64,000 nt of DNA, taken from an uncultured Maribacter sp. Its GTDB lineage: Bacteria; Bacteroidota; Bacteroidia; Flavobacteriales; Flavobacteriaceae. The notes beneath the pieces were generated by a model. That model ran no database searches. It was not told the origin of the DNA and saw only the letters and a program-made list of their open reading frames with translations. The translations under genes and the position numbers were made by a program. Every line of letters begins with the position of its first letter. Within the stretch, counting starts at the first letter, position 1. Shown here one piece after another: positions 53,807 through 62,706 of this stretch. Location: the NCBI GenBank assembly GCA_947493885.1, contig CANLTE010000005.1, positions 124,001 through 188,000 of the forward strand, written 5' to 3'.

Positions 53807-55525
53807 ATGGGCAAATTTTACTACAACGAAGAGCAAGACTCTTACGACGCAATAGTCGTTGGAACTGGAATTAGTGGTGGCTGGGCCGCAAAAGAACTCT
53901 GTGAAAATGGTTTAAAAACTCTGGTATTGGAAAGGGGCAAAATGGTGGAACATATTAAAGATTATACCACCGCTCATAAAGACCCCTGGGATTTTCCAAA
54001 TGGAGGACAACCCACCCAAGAAGACATTAAAAAACAACCTAAACAAAATAGAACAGGCTACACTACAAATGCCGCAAGTTCTATGTGGTTTGTAAATGAC
54101 AATGAACATCCATACAATGAAACAAAACGTTTTGATTGGATGCGTGGTTATCATGTGGGTGGTAGGTCCTTACAATGGGGTCGACATAGCTATCGTTGGA
54201 GTGACTTTGATTTTAAAGCAAATAAAGAAGATGGTCACGGAGTTGATTGGCCAGTACGCTATAAAGATATTGCTCCCTGGTATGATAAAGTAGAATCGTA
54301 TATAGGTGTTACTGGAGAAAAATTAGGGTTACCGCAATTACCTGATGGACAATTTGAGCCAATGATAAATCTCAATTGTGTTGAACAACATGTAAGAGAA
54401 AAAGTTGCTGAAAATTTTGACGGGCGTGTTATGACTTCTGGACGTGTTGCACATATTAATAGCGATAAAAAGTTCGAAGGAGCAGGAAGAACTCGATGTA
54501 AATTCAGAAATCGTTGTATTAGAGGTTGCCCTTTCGGAGCGTATTTTAGCAGTTTATCTTCAACGCTGCCAGCGGCGGAGGCAACAGGGAATATGACCTT
54601 AAGACCTGATTCCATTGTTCATGAAGTAATCTATGACCCAAATACTAAAAAAGCAACAGGAGTTAAAGTAATAGATCGTATTACTAAAGAGACTTTTGAG
54701 TTTAAAGCAAAGGTAATTTTCTTATGTGCTTCAGCAATTGCTTCAACTTCTATTTTAATGCAATCAAAATCTGATCGCTTTCCAAATGGAATGGGAAATG
54801 ATTCTGACCAGTTAGGCAGAAATATTATGGATCACCATTTAGGTGTAGGTGCTTCTGGAAAAATGGATGGATTTGAGGATAAATATTATAAAGGAAGAAA
54901 ACCTGGTGGTATATACCTTCCTCGCTTTAGAAATCTTGGAGGAGACACGAATAGAAAGGATTATGTAAGAGGTTTTGGTTATCAAGGTGGTGCCAGGAGA
55001 GGAAATTGGCAAGATAGTATTTCCGAATTATCTCATGGAAAAGACCTTAAAGAAGCTATTTTAAAACCTGGAGGATGGTCTTTTGGTTTTGGTGGATTTG
55101 GTGAAGTACTCCCGTATCAAGATAATAGATTTACCCTTGATTATGACAAATTAGATCAATGGGGATTGCCAACGGTTACTTTTGATGCTGAGTTCAAAGA
55201 AAATGAATTGAACATGCGTAAAGATATGATGCAATCTGCTGTAGATATGCTTACAAAAGCTGGATTAAGAGATGTTGAACCGTTTGATAAAGAAACAGGG
55301 CTAGGTTTAGGTATCCATGAAATGGGAACAGCACGTATGGGAAGAAATAGAAAAACATCAGTACTAGATGGAAATAATGCCTTACATGATGTTCCAAATG
55401 TATACGTCACAGATGGCTCATTCATGACATCTGCTAGTTGTGTTAACCCTTCATTAACGTACATGGCTTTTTCAGCCAGAGCCGCTAATCATGCCGCACA
55501 AGAACTTAAAAAAGGAAACTTATAA
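53807..55525 (+). CDS. GMC-family FAD oxidoreductase (glucoside/sugar 3-dehydrogenase-type large subunit)
   Basis: The 572-residue product has the FAD-binding start AIVVGTGISGGWAAKELCENGLKTLVLERG (in parts GTGISGGWAA, LKTLVLERG). Conserved GMC features follow: MRGYHVGGRSLQWGRHSYRW, and the C-terminal pair GIHEMGTARMG (His) and CVNPSLTYMAFSARAA (Asn-Pro). A cysteine-rich stretch, TRCKFRNRCIRGCPFGAY, is typical of the dehydrogenase subgroup with a small subunit, where it may hold an iron-sulfur site. It has no signal peptide of its own. It overlaps the small-subunit gene by one base (TAATG). The pair would oxidise sugars or glycosides to keto-sugars, passing electrons to the envelope. The C3 position is inferred from the neighbouring genes. 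Confidence 0.9.
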   Translation: MGKFYYNEEQDSYDAIVVGTGISGGWAAKELCENGLKTLVLERGKMVEHIKDYTTAHKDPWDFPNGGQPTQEDIKKQPKQNRTGYTTNAASSMWFVNDNEHPYNETKRFDWMRGYHVGGRSLQWGRHSYRWSDFDFKANKEDGHGVDWPVRYKDIAPWYDKVESYIGVTGEKLGLPQLPDGQFEPMINLNCVEQHVREKVAENFDGRVMTSGRVAHINSDKKFEGAGRTRCKFRNRCIRGCPFGAYFSSLSSTLPAAEATGNMTLRPDSIVHEVIYDPNTKKATGVKVIDRITKETFEFKAKVIFLCASAIASTSILMQSKSDRFPNGMGNDSDQLGRNIMDHHLGVGASGKMDGFEDKYYKGRKPGGIYLPRFRNLGGDTNRKDYVRGFGYQGGARRGNWQDSISELSHGKDLKEAILKPGGWSFGFGGFGEVLPYQDNRFTLDYDKLDQWGLPTVTFDAEFKENELNMRKDMMQSAVDMLTKAGLRDVEPFDKETGLGLGIHEMGTARMGRNRKTSVLDGNNALHDVPNVYVTDGSFMTSASCVNPSLTYMAFSARAANHAAQELKKGNL

Positions 55526-56172
55526 TGGACAGAAGAAAAGCTCTCAAAAATATGGGGTTATCTCTAGGCTATGCTGTAGCCACCCCTACGCTAATTAGTA
55601 TTTTTCAAAGTTGTAAAACTGAAACAGCTTTAGAATGGATTCCTGACTTTTTTAGTAAAGAAGAAGGCGTGTTAATTACCAATTTGGTAGACTTAATTTT
55701 ACCAAAAACTGACACACCTTCGGCATCTGAGGTACAAGTTAATATTTTCATTGACCGTTTTGCTAATGAGGTTATGGAGAAAGAACAGCAAGATTTTTTA
55801 AAAATGACAATGAAAAAATTTGCTGATGAAGTATTAAAAAATTCTGGAAAAGAAACAATTAGTGATTTAAATCCTCAAGATATAGAACCTGTTTTGGCTC
55901 AAGCGCTAAAGGTCACTAAAGAAGAAGAGAAAAATTACACGAAAACAATTGTTGACTATAACATAAGTTTAAAAGAAGGTAGCGCACCCCAGCTAGATGA
56001 CAAAACGGCTTTATTTGGTTTTGCAAATAGCCTTAGAGGGCTAACTATTTGGGGTTATAAAACATCTGAATATGTGGGAGAAGAAGTACTAGCGTACTTG
56101 CCTATACCTGGTGAATATAAAGCTTGTGAAGATTTAGAAGAATTAACAGGAGGCAAAGCCTGGTCTCTTTAA
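55525..56172 (+). CDS. Gluconate 2-dehydrogenase subunit 3-type small subunit with Tat-like signal
   Basis: The 215-residue product starts MDRRKALKNMGLSLGYAVAT, a twin-arginine motif (RRKALKN), followed by ISIFQSC, which may be a lipobox. The mature part is the helical gluconate_2-dh3 domain: KEEGVLITNLVDLILPKTDTPSASEV, RFANEVMEKEQQDFLKM, DKTALFGFANSLRGLTIWGYKTSEYVGEEV (in parts) and YLPIPGEYKACEDL. In this family the small subunit carries the export signal, and the folded GMC subunit is taken along through the Tat system. The gene is translationally coupled to the GMC gene. A terminator follows at 56194. Confidence 0.9.
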   Translation: MDRRKALKNMGLSLGYAVATPTLISIFQSCKTETALEWIPDFFSKEEGVLITNLVDLILPKTDTPSASEVQVNIFIDRFANEVMEKEQQDFLKMTMKKFADEVLKNSGKETISDLNPQDIEPVLAQALKVTKEEEKNYTKTIVDYNISLKEGSAPQLDDKTALFGFANSLRGLTIWGYKTSEYVGEEVLAYLPIPGEYKACEDLEELTGGKAWSL

Positions 56173-56193
56173 AATAGTTCTCTTATGATTTTT

Positions 56194-56221
56194 AAGCCTG
56201 GGTACTTTCTCAGGCTTTTTT
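56194..56221 (+). terminator. Terminator of the GMC operon
   Basis: AAGCCTG, 10-nt loop, CAGGCTT followed by T-run (TTTTTT). It starts 21 bp after the small-subunit stop. Confidence 0.85.
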
Positions 56222-56593
56222 ATGTATTTTATCGAATATTTTAATCTTTTCGACGTACAACATCAATTAAATGTAAGAATAGTACTACTTGTTCGTTTTA
56301 AATTTATGGACTCTTACATTAACATTATGATTATTTACATTATCCTTATTCTACTCTCAAGAGTATTATACTATTATTATAAAAAAGTAATCCATAAAAA
56401 CTTATAAACAAGTTTAAAAAATCATGCTATTTATATGTAGTAATTGAACCATAAATAGGTAGTATTTTATTTATAAAATGTAAATAATACGGTTATTTTT
56501 AAAATTTTAACGATTTATATAGCAATATATCTAATATATTTTCGTTTTTTTATTGATATTACAATTGATTCAATATTTTAATTTTTAATTTTT

Positions 56594-56689
56594 ATGGAAA
56601 AACACATTATAATTTTATTCATATACATACTGGCTTTTGCTTGTTCCATACTATTAAAACCATATTTTAAAAAATACATGGAATTATAA
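56594..56689 (+). CDS. Small membrane protein, 31 aa
   Basis: The frame reads MEKHIIILFIYILAFACSIL, then LKPYFKKYMEL: one hydrophobic helix with a basic tail, the form of a typical membrane microprotein. The coding frame is isolated in an AT-rich spacer, but a strong terminator follows 24 bp after its stop, which gives it a plausible transcript end. A run of T and A precedes the ATG with no clear TAnnTTTG element. It is too short for homology by eye, so I keep confidence moderate. Confidence 0.45.
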   Translation: MEKHIIILFIYILAFACSILLKPYFKKYMEL

Positions 56690-56713
56690 ACGTATTGCAA
56701 TTCCTAAAACATA

Positions 56714-56748
56714 AAAAAATCCCGAGTAATAAATACTCGGGATTTTTT
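56714..56748. terminator. Bidirectional terminator for nrdA and the small ORF
   Basis: AAAAAATCCCGAGTA, loop ATAAA, TACTCGGGATTTTTT: a perfect 15-bp stem ending in A/T runs on both strands, 24 bp downstream of the nrdA stop. Confidence 0.93.
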
Positions 56749-56772
56749 GTTTATGTATGACTACTTTTTTTA

Positions 56773-59262
56773 CTAAGACCCACACATTAAACAATCGTCA
56801 TCTCCTTGACCTTCCTTTGCTCTTGCAATCATTTCTTTCATTTCTTCAGGTGTCATAGGCTGTACATCAATTTCTTCGGTTTGAGTAACCGTAGTGGACT
56901 TAACACTAATTTCTTTTGCCTCATCCACAGATGGTGGTGTCGCCGCCACAACCTCAGCTTCCGCAGCAACACTAACTGGAACTTCTTTCTTTTTAGTATT
57001 ATCTAAAGTAAACTTAATAGCATCTACTGCCGCCTTAGTTCTTAAGTAATACATTCCAGTTTTTAAACCACTTTTCCATGCATAAAAATGCATTGAAGTC
57101 AGTTTTGAATAATTTGCATTTTCCATAAACAAATTCAACGACTGGCTTTGATCAATAAAATAACCACGTTGACGGCTCATATCAATAATATCCTTCATAC
57201 TAAGCTCCCAAACGGTTTTATATAAATCTCTAATATCTTGCGGAATCGTCTCAATATGTTGAATAGAGCCATTGGCACGCATTAACTCCTGCTTCATGTT
57301 TTCATTCCACAAACCTAAAGCAACTAAATCTTCTAATAAATGCTTATTTACAACAATAAACTCTCCAGAAAGTACTCTTCTTGTATAAATGTTTGAGGTA
57401 TATGGTTCAAAACACTCATTATTACCTAATATTTGAGATGTTGAAGCTGTTGGCATAGGTGCAACTAAAAGTGAATTACGAACACCATTTTTCTTAACAT
57501 CCTTTCTTAGTTTATCCCAATTCCATCTTCCCGAAAGCTCTTCATCTTTAATTCCCCAAAGATTATATTGAAATTCTCCTTGAGATATTGGTGAACCTTC
57601 ATATGATGAATATGCTCCTTCTTCTTTTGCTAATTCCATAGAAGCTGTTACCGCAGCAAAATATAATGTTTCAAAAATCTCTTGGTTTAATTGCTTAGCC
57701 TCATCACTTGTAAATGGCATGCGTAACAATATAAAAGCATCTGCTAAACCTTGAACACCAAGTCCAATAGGTCTGTGCCTCATGTTTGAGTTTTCCGCCT
57801 CTTTTACAGGATAATAATTTCTGTCAATAACCTTATTCAGGTTCTTCGTTACTCGTTTAGTAACCTTAAACAATTCCTTATGATCAAATGCTCCATTTTT
57901 CACAAACATTGGTAAAGCAATTGAAGCTAAATTACATACTGCAACTTCATCTGGAGAAGTGTACTCCATTATCTCAGTACATAAATTTGAAGAACGTATT
58001 GTTCCTAAATTCTTTTGATTACTCTTACGGTTTGCTGCATCTTTATACAACATATAAGGCGTTCCAGTTTCTATTTGAGATTCTAGTATTTTCTCCCAAA
58101 GTTCACGAGCCTTCACCGTTTTACGCCCTTTACCTTCTTCTTCGTATTTTAAATACAGTGCTTCAAACTCTTCACTATGGTGTGTAAACAATCCTGGGCA
58201 CTCATTTGGACACATTAAAGTCCAATCCGCATTAGCCTCAACTCTTTTCATGAATAAATCCGAAATCCACATGGCATAGAATAAATCTCGAGCGCGCATT
58301 TCTTCTTTCCCATGATTCTTTTTCAAATCTAAAAATTCAAAAATATCAGCATGCCAAGGTTCCATGTATATAGCAAAACTTCCTTTTCGTTTTCCTCCAC
58401 CTTGATCTACATATCTGGCAGTATCGTTAAATACTTGTAGCATTGGAACAATACCATTAGAAGTACCATTTGTACCTGCAATATAAGAACCTGTTGCTCT
58501 TACATTATGTATAGATAAACCAATACCACCAGCAGATTGTGAAATTTTTGCGGTTTGTTTTAAGGTATCATAAATACCATCTATACTATCATCTTTCATA
58601 GCTAATAAAAAGCAAGATGACATTTGTGGTTTTGGTGTTCCTGAATTAAAAAGTGTTGGTGTAGCGTGAGTAAAGTATTTTTTAGACATTAACTCATAGG
58701 TCTCAATTGCAGCATCTAAATCATTTAAATGAATTCCAACTGAAACACGCATTAACATATGCTGAGGGCGTTCTGCTATTGCTCCATTAATTTTTAATAA
58801 ATATGAACGTTCTAATGTTTTAAAACCAAAATAATCGTAGCTAAAATCTCGGTTATAAATTATAGTAGAATCTAATTGTTCAGCATTTTCTGAAATCACC
58901 TTATAAACCTCATCTGATAATAGAGGCGCTTTTTTTTCAGTTCTTGGATTTACATACAAGTATAAATCCTTCATAGTTTCTGAAAATGATTTTTTTGTGT
59001 TTTTATGAAGGTTAGAAACGGATATGCGAGCAGCCAGTTTTGCATAATCTGGATGCATAGTTGTCATGGTTGCCGCTATTTCTGCTGCAAGGTTGTCTAA
59101 CTCAGAAGTTGTAACTCCATCATATAAACCTTCTATAACACGCATTGCAACCTTTAATGGATCTACTAATGGGTTTAATCCATAACATAATTTGCGTACT
59201 CTTGCTGTAATCTTGTCGAACATTACAAGCTCCTTTCTCCCGTCTCTTTTTACTACATACAT
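56773..59262 (-). CDS. nrdA: Ribonucleoside-diphosphate reductase, alpha subunit (class I)
   Basis: The 829-residue product has an N-terminal ATP-cone ([19 protein letters not shown], residues 1-95) for allosteric control. The ten-stranded catalytic barrel follows: [21 protein letters not shown] (redox Cys), [18 protein letters not shown] (radical-site Cys in NLC-E), and [15 protein letters not shown]. The C-terminus has a long Ala/Val/Thr-rich flexible linker (residues about 755-810, [17 protein letters not shown]) leading to DDDCLMCGS, the mobile CxxC that re-reduces the active site. It converts NDPs to dNDPs with NrdB. It lies 131 bp downstream of nrdB in the same direction. Confidence 0.97.
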   Translation of the reverse strand: MYVVKRDGRKELVMFDKITARVRKLCYGLNPLVDPLKVAMRVIEGLYDGVTTSELDNLAAEIAATMTTMHPDYAKLAARISVSNLHKNTKKSFSETMKDLYLYVNPRTEKKAPLLSDEVYKVISENAEQLDSTIIYNRDFSYDYFGFKTLERSYLLKINGAIAERPQHMLMRVSVGIHLNDLDAAIETYELMSKKYFTHATPTLFNSGTPKPQMSSCFLLAMKDDSIDGIYDTLKQTAKISQSAGGIGLSIHNVRATGSYIAGTNGTSNGIVPMLQVFNDTARYVDQGGGKRKGSFAIYMEPWHADIFEFLDLKKNHGKEEMRARDLFYAMWISDLFMKRVEANADWTLMCPNECPGLFTHHSEEFEALYLKYEEEGKGRKTVKARELWEKILESQIETGTPYMLYKDAANRKSNQKNLGTIRSSNLCTEIMEYTSPDEVAVCNLASIALPMFVKNGAFDHKELFKVTKRVTKNLNKVIDRNYYPVKEAENSNMRHRPIGLGVQGLADAFILLRMPFTSDEAKQLNQEIFETLYFAAVTASMELAKEEGAYSSYEGSPISQGEFQYNLWGIKDEELSGRWNWDKLRKDVKKNGVRNSLLVAPMPTASTSQILGNNECFEPYTSNIYTRRVLSGEFIVVNKHLLEDLVALGLWNENMKQELMRANGSIQHIETIPQDIRDLYKTVWELSMKDIIDMSRQRGYFIDQSQSLNLFMENANYSKLTSMHFYAWKSGLKTGMYYLRTKAAVDAIKFTLDNTKKKEVPVSVAAEAEVVAATPPSVDEAKEISVKSTTVTQTEEIDVQPMTPEEMKEMIARAKEGQGDDDCLMCGS

Positions 59263-59293
59263 TGCTACAATTGTTTTTTATAAGTGATACGTT

Positions 59294-59322
59294 GACTTGG
59301 TCAAGTCCTCAGCAAACTTGAC
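59294..59322. repeat. Nested inverted/direct repeats between nrdB and nrdA
   Basis: GACTTG-GT-CAAGTC (59294-59307) is a perfect 6-bp palindrome, nested with TTGAC-TTG-GTCAA, and a further half-site CTTGAC follows at 59317-59322. The element is in the nrdB-nrdA spacer and could bind a regulator or form an RNA stem. It does not match the NrdR box I know. Confidence 0.4.
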
Positions 59323-59393
59323 AATTTGATATTAATTTGTAAAAACTATCCTTATTTAGAGTAACCAAAAAGGATAAATAAAATGGTATAATC

Positions 59394-60380
59394 TTAGAAA
59401 TCTGCGTCGAAGCTTATCTTCTGAGCATCTTCATCATTTTCTTTTTTCAAAACACCTGCCTTTTGATATTCAGACACACGTTTTTCAAAGAAATTAGTTT
59501 TCCCTTGTAGAGAAATCATATCCATAAAATCAAACGGATTTGTAGAATTATAAACTTTATCGCACCTTAATTCTACTAATAAACGATCCGTTACAAATTC
59601 AAGATATTGGGTCATTAATTTAGCATTCATTCCTATAAGACTGGCTGGAAGAGATTCCGTTATGAACTCTCTTTCAATGTCCAATGCATCAACTAAAATT
59701 TCAGTAATACGTTCTTTAGGAACTTTATTTATTAAATGATTGTTATGTAGATGTACTGCATAATCGCAATGCATACCTTCATCTCTTGAGATTAACTCAT
59801 TAGAAAAAGTTAAGCCAGGCAAAAGCCCTCTTTTTTTCAACCAAAAAATGGAACAAAACGCTCCAGAAAAAAAGATACCCTCTACCGCTGCAAATGCAAT
59901 TAAACGTTCTGCAAAACTTGGAGATTCTATCCAATTTAAAGCCCAATCTGCTTTCTTTTTAATAGCAGGAAAGTTTTCAATAGCTTTAAATAATGTATTC
60001 TTTTCTTTTTCATCTTTTACGTAGGTGTCAATTAACAATGAATACGTTTCAGAATGAATGTTTTCCATCATTATTTGAAAACCATAAAAGAATTTTGCCT
60101 CAGCATATTGTACTTCGCTAACAAAGTTCTCTGCTAAATTTTCATTTACAATACCATCTGAAGCTGCAAAAAAGGCTAATATGTGTTTTATAAAATAGCG
60201 CTCATCATTGGTTAATTTATTATTCCAATCATTTAAATCCTCATGAAGGTCTATTTCTTCTGCTGTCCAAAAACATGCCTCACACTTTTTATACCACTCC
60301 CACAGGTCATTATGTTTTATTGGAAAAATAACAAAACGGTCTTCGTTTTCTGCTAAAATGGGTTCAATAGCTGTTGACAT
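59394..60380 (-). CDS. nrdB: Ribonucleoside-diphosphate reductase, beta subunit (class I)
   Basis: This is a 328-residue ferritin-like helical protein. The metal ligands are evident: Asp in [13 protein letters not shown], Glu and His in [12 protein letters not shown], and Glu/His in [12 protein letters not shown] tyrosine at the radical position ([10 protein letters not shown]) points to a tyrosyl-radical enzyme. It generates the radical that NrdA uses for ribonucleotide reduction. The order nrdB then nrdA is the reverse of E. coli. An inverted repeat ATAAGGT / ACCTTAT (60411-60431) lies upstream within its leader or promoter. Confidence 0.96.
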   Translation of the reverse strand: MSTAIEPILAENEDRFVIFPIKHNDLWEWYKKCEACFWTAEEIDLHEDLNDWNNKLTNDERYFIKHILAFFAASDGIVNENLAENFVSEVQYAEAKFFYGFQIMMENIHSETYSLLIDTYVKDEKEKNTLFKAIENFPAIKKKADWALNWIESPSFAERLIAFAAVEGIFFSGAFCSIFWLKKRGLLPGLTFSNELISRDEGMHCDYAVHLHNNHLINKVPKERITEILVDALDIEREFITESLPASLIGMNAKLMTQYLEFVTDRLLVELRCDKVYNSTNPFDFMDMISLQGKTNFFEKRVSEYQKAGVLKKENDEDAQKISFDADF

Positions 60381-60839
60381 AATTTTTACTTAGGTATTAA
60401 AATGTTAAAAATAAGGTGACATTTACCTTATCTATGGCATACACAAAGATTCAAAAAATGTTATCAAAAATTGGATGTAGTTTGCTTTTTCCACTTCAAA
60501 GTTTTTAACAAAATGTTGAAATCTATAGCTAAATTCAATGTTTATCAGGACTACGAGAAGATAATTTTATTTGCAAAAAACATCTGTAAAAAGTAAACCG
60601 GAAAGTATACTTTCCGGTTTACTATGATAAACGAATATTTTGAGCATTTAATCGATATTTATTTTAAATTCTGCCAATCCCAACAATCCATCTGATGCTT
60701 AAATTACTCCATCTATATTCCGACTTGGGTAGTTCCCCCGAAACCCTATATCAAAATAACTAAGACTTAGTAACCAACATCAAATCGGTGTTATTTAACA
60801 GTTGCACGTGCATTTATTGTAACGTGGTTCTAGGATTGC
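60381..60839. other. 459-bp region upstream of nrdB with a palindrome and an unexplained GC-richer stretch
   Basis: It holds an inverted repeat ATAAGGT-7-ACCTTAT (60411-60431), the 32-bp palindrome at 60592-60623, and a segment at about 60660-60770 with higher GC and codon-like texture on the minus strand. One minus frame there reads YRVSGELPKSEYRWSN then LSIRWIVGIGRI and stops. It may be a decayed gene or repeat remnant. No other ORF stands out. The nrdB promoter must lie between 60381 and about 60500. Confidence 0.45.
60592..60623. repeat. 32-bp perfect palindrome
   Basis: The left half is AGTAAACCGGAAAGTA and the right half its exact reverse complement, with no spacer. On the minus strand it is followed by TTTTTAC, so it could terminate the minus-strand gene ending at 60840, although that gene ends 217 bp away. 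Alternatively it is a protein-binding palindrome. Confidence 0.6.
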
Positions 60840-61448
60840 TTAATTGGTATTGGCAGTTTTTAAATTTTCCTTTTTATATGCTTGAAATTTTCCTTTTATT
60901 TTAAAATAATGTTTATTCTGGTTTTGCATTTTCACATCAATATAACCTTGAACTTTTTCATTCTCCAGATGATAAATTGTAATTACTCCTTTGTTGGCAA
61001 AAAAAGGTTCTTCTCCTAAAACCTGAACATTTGCAAAACCAAAAACTCCATCAAAACAGTTTATAAATCCGTCAATATTATTTACAACCTTGTATGCTCC
61101 TTTATTAATGTACTTATGCTTGTTAACACTCGAAATTAAAAACTGCATAGAGTGCTTTACTCCATCATCAGAATTTTCTAAATTCAACTGCAATGTTGAA
61201 TACATTTTTCCTTTAACCGATTTTTTATGCGCAATTTCAAATGCTATATCTCCAAAGAGCTCTTTATTTAAATTACCACTAGCCTTTAAATGATACTTCC
61301 CATCTAAATAAAAAACCTTATTGGCATCATTATTATTGACTCCAGAAAAGAAAAGACCAAAAACAAACAACCAAGAAAAAAACCTTACAAATTTATGAGT
61401 TTTTTCTATAGTCTTAGAATATTGTCGCAAAAAAATATGAAGTATCAT
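60840..61448 (-). CDS. Hypothetical exported protein, 202 aa
   Basis: After a basic start (MILHIFLRQYSKTIEKTHKF) comes a hydrophobic segment VRFFSWLFVFGLFFSGV, likely a signal or anchor at about residues 21-37. The rest is a soluble domain of beta-type segments with repeated Gly-Lys turns (KYHLKASGNLNKELFGDIAF, NKGVITIYHLENEKVQGYID). I know no family. Its ATG overlaps the stop of a 49-codon gene by 4 bp, so the two are one operon with coupled translation. Confidence 0.6.
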   Translation of the reverse strand: MILHIFLRQYSKTIEKTHKFVRFFSWLFVFGLFFSGVNNNDANKVFYLDGKYHLKASGNLNKELFGDIAFEIAHKKSVKGKMYSTLQLNLENSDDGVKHSMQFLISSVNKHKYINKGAYKVVNNIDGFINCFDGVFGFANVQVLGEEPFFANKGVITIYHLENEKVQGYIDVKMQNQNKHYFKIKGKFQAYKKENLKTANTN

Positions 61449-61594
61449 TTGGATGTGGTCTTTAATCCAGTTTTAACATCCAATTCGCTTACTATTAGCT
61501 TACCCTCTAATGTATCTTGATTTTTAACATCAGTTAAAACAGCAATCACAAGTACCACAACAAAACAAACAAACATTAAAATACATTTCTTCAT
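61445..61594 (-). CDS. Small membrane/exported protein, 49 aa
   Basis: The frame reads MKKCILMFVCFVVVLVIAVL, then TDVKNQDTLEGKLIVSELDV and a basic end KTGLKTTSK. One helix (residues 4-20) precedes a short polar tail. Its TGA overlaps the ATG of the 202-residue gene (ATGA), the strongest support that it is translated. A very short exported or anchored peptide in front of a hypothetical gene suggests a coupled pair. The function is unknown. Confidence 0.55.
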   Translation of the reverse strand: MKKCILMFVCFVVVLVIAVLTDVKNQDTLEGKLIVSELDVKTGLKTTSK

Positions 61595-61901
61595 AGTGCT
61601 CTCCTTTTAATAAACTATAACTTAGCTTTCCATAAAAGTATCGTATTAAGAGGCTTAGCAAAATTTAACATGTATAAATGGTAAGTTATTTTGTATAATT
61701 GGAATTCTAAAAATGCTGCATTCTGGGAGAGTAAATTTCGTTGTAATATTTTTCTTTCGTTTAAAACATCGGAAAACCAAAATCCAATTTTACCACCTAT
61801 CCTACAGTTTATCATCAAAATTATTCCAACTGCACATCTTTTAAGAATTACATTTTATGAACGCATTTTTTTGATTAATTTTCTAGTTATATTTAAATTC
61901 T
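61595..61901. other. Divergent spacer upstream of the LytTR gene
   Basis: 307 bp of AT-rich sequence between the small-protein operon (minus) and the response regulator gene (plus). I see no ORF of note, no hairpin and no exact TAnnTTTG element, though promoters for both directions must lie here. Confidence 0.5.
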
Positions 61902-62636
61902 ATGTTAGAAGCAGTTATCGTTGACGATGAAATAAAAGCACTACAAAGTTTGTCGTGGGAGTTAACTAATTTCAGTAAAGAAATTAGCATATTAGCTTCC
62001 TTTACAAATCCTTTTGAAGCTTTAGAATATTTGGAAAAAAATACGCCTGACTGTTTATTTCTAGATATTGAAATGCCAACTATGGATGGTTTTCAATTTA
62101 TTCAAAAATTGAGCAATAAAAACTTCCCCGTTGTTATTACAACTGCATATAATCAATACGCAATAAAAGCGATTAAAAATGAGGCCATTGACTATTTACT
62201 AAAGCCCATTGACTCTGATGACTTAAAAGACACTATAACTAAAATTAAAAAATACAATTCCAAACATTTTACTGCTGAAAAACTGGAACGTATATTACTT
62301 AATTTTAACTCCAACTCTACATTTAAAAAAATAACCTTTAATACTGATGGTAAATTACTTTTCCTAGAAAGCGATGAAATTTTGTACGCCGAATCCGATG
62401 GCAACTATAGTACTATTTATTTATCTGATGGTCAAAAAATTGTTTTAACAAAAAAACTAAAAGAGGTTAACGAGTTACTACCACATGATTCCTTTTTTAG
62501 AATACACAATTCGTACATTATAAATCTATCTAAAATAAAAGAATTTATTAAAACTGATGGTTACGTGGTGCTAACATCAAATCACAAAATACCGGTTTCA
62601 AGGCAAAAAAAATCTGATTTTCTGGATATGCTGTAA
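61902..62636 (+). CDS. LytTR-type response regulator
   Basis: The 244-residue product has an N-terminal receiver domain: acidic pair Asp8-Asp9 in IVDDEIKALQSL, phosphorylated Asp55 in CLFLDIEMPTMDGF, Thr in VVITTAYNQYAI and Lys in DYLLKPIDSDD. The C-terminal LytTR DNA-binding domain (about residues 145-244) shows ILYAESDGNYSTIYL, FRIHNSYIINLSKIKE and IPVSRQKKSDF. It is followed after 70 bp by a TPR histidine-kinase gene, its probable partner. In such pairs the kinase senses an unknown cue through its TPR region. Confidence 0.94.
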   Translation: MLEAVIVDDEIKALQSLSWELTNFSKEISILASFTNPFEALEYLEKNTPDCLFLDIEMPTMDGFQFIQKLSNKNFPVVITTAYNQYAIKAIKNEAIDYLLKPIDSDDLKDTITKIKKYNSKHFTAEKLERILLNFNSNSTFKKITFNTDGKLLFLESDEILYAESDGNYSTIYLSDGQKIVLTKKLKEVNELLPHDSFFRIHNSYIINLSKIKEFIKTDGYVVLTSNHKIPVSRQKKSDFLDML

Positions 62637-62640
62637 TTCA

Positions 62641-62684
62641 TTAAATTAGTTATGCAAATACGTTAAATTAGTTATGCAAATACG
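62641..62684 (+). repeat. Perfect tandem 22-bp direct repeat
   Basis: Two identical 22-bp units (62641-62662 and 62663-62684), each beginning TTAAATTAGT and ending AAATACG, stand back to back between the LytTR gene and the kinase gene. LytTR proteins bind direct repeats with centre spacing of about 20-23 bp, so this could be an operator; a slippage duplication is the alternative. Confidence 0.7.
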
Positions 62685-62706
62685 TTTTTCGTTTACGCAA
62701 AATACA

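Larger units (their letters stand above)
56173..56772. other. 600-bp region between the GMC operon and nrdA
   Basis: It holds, from left to right, the GMC-operon terminator (56194-56221), a very AT-rich stretch with a weak 61-codon frame (56222-56407, judged doubtful), a 31-codon membrane-peptide frame (56594-56689) and a strong bidirectional terminator (56714-56748). Nothing else convincing is present. Confidence 0.6.

Noticed and set aside
56222-56407. 61-codon plus-strand frame after the GMC terminator
   Set aside because: It starts at the T-run of a terminator, is made of AT-rich Ile/Tyr/Leu runs and has no family-like motif. The 31-codon frame downstream is better supported.
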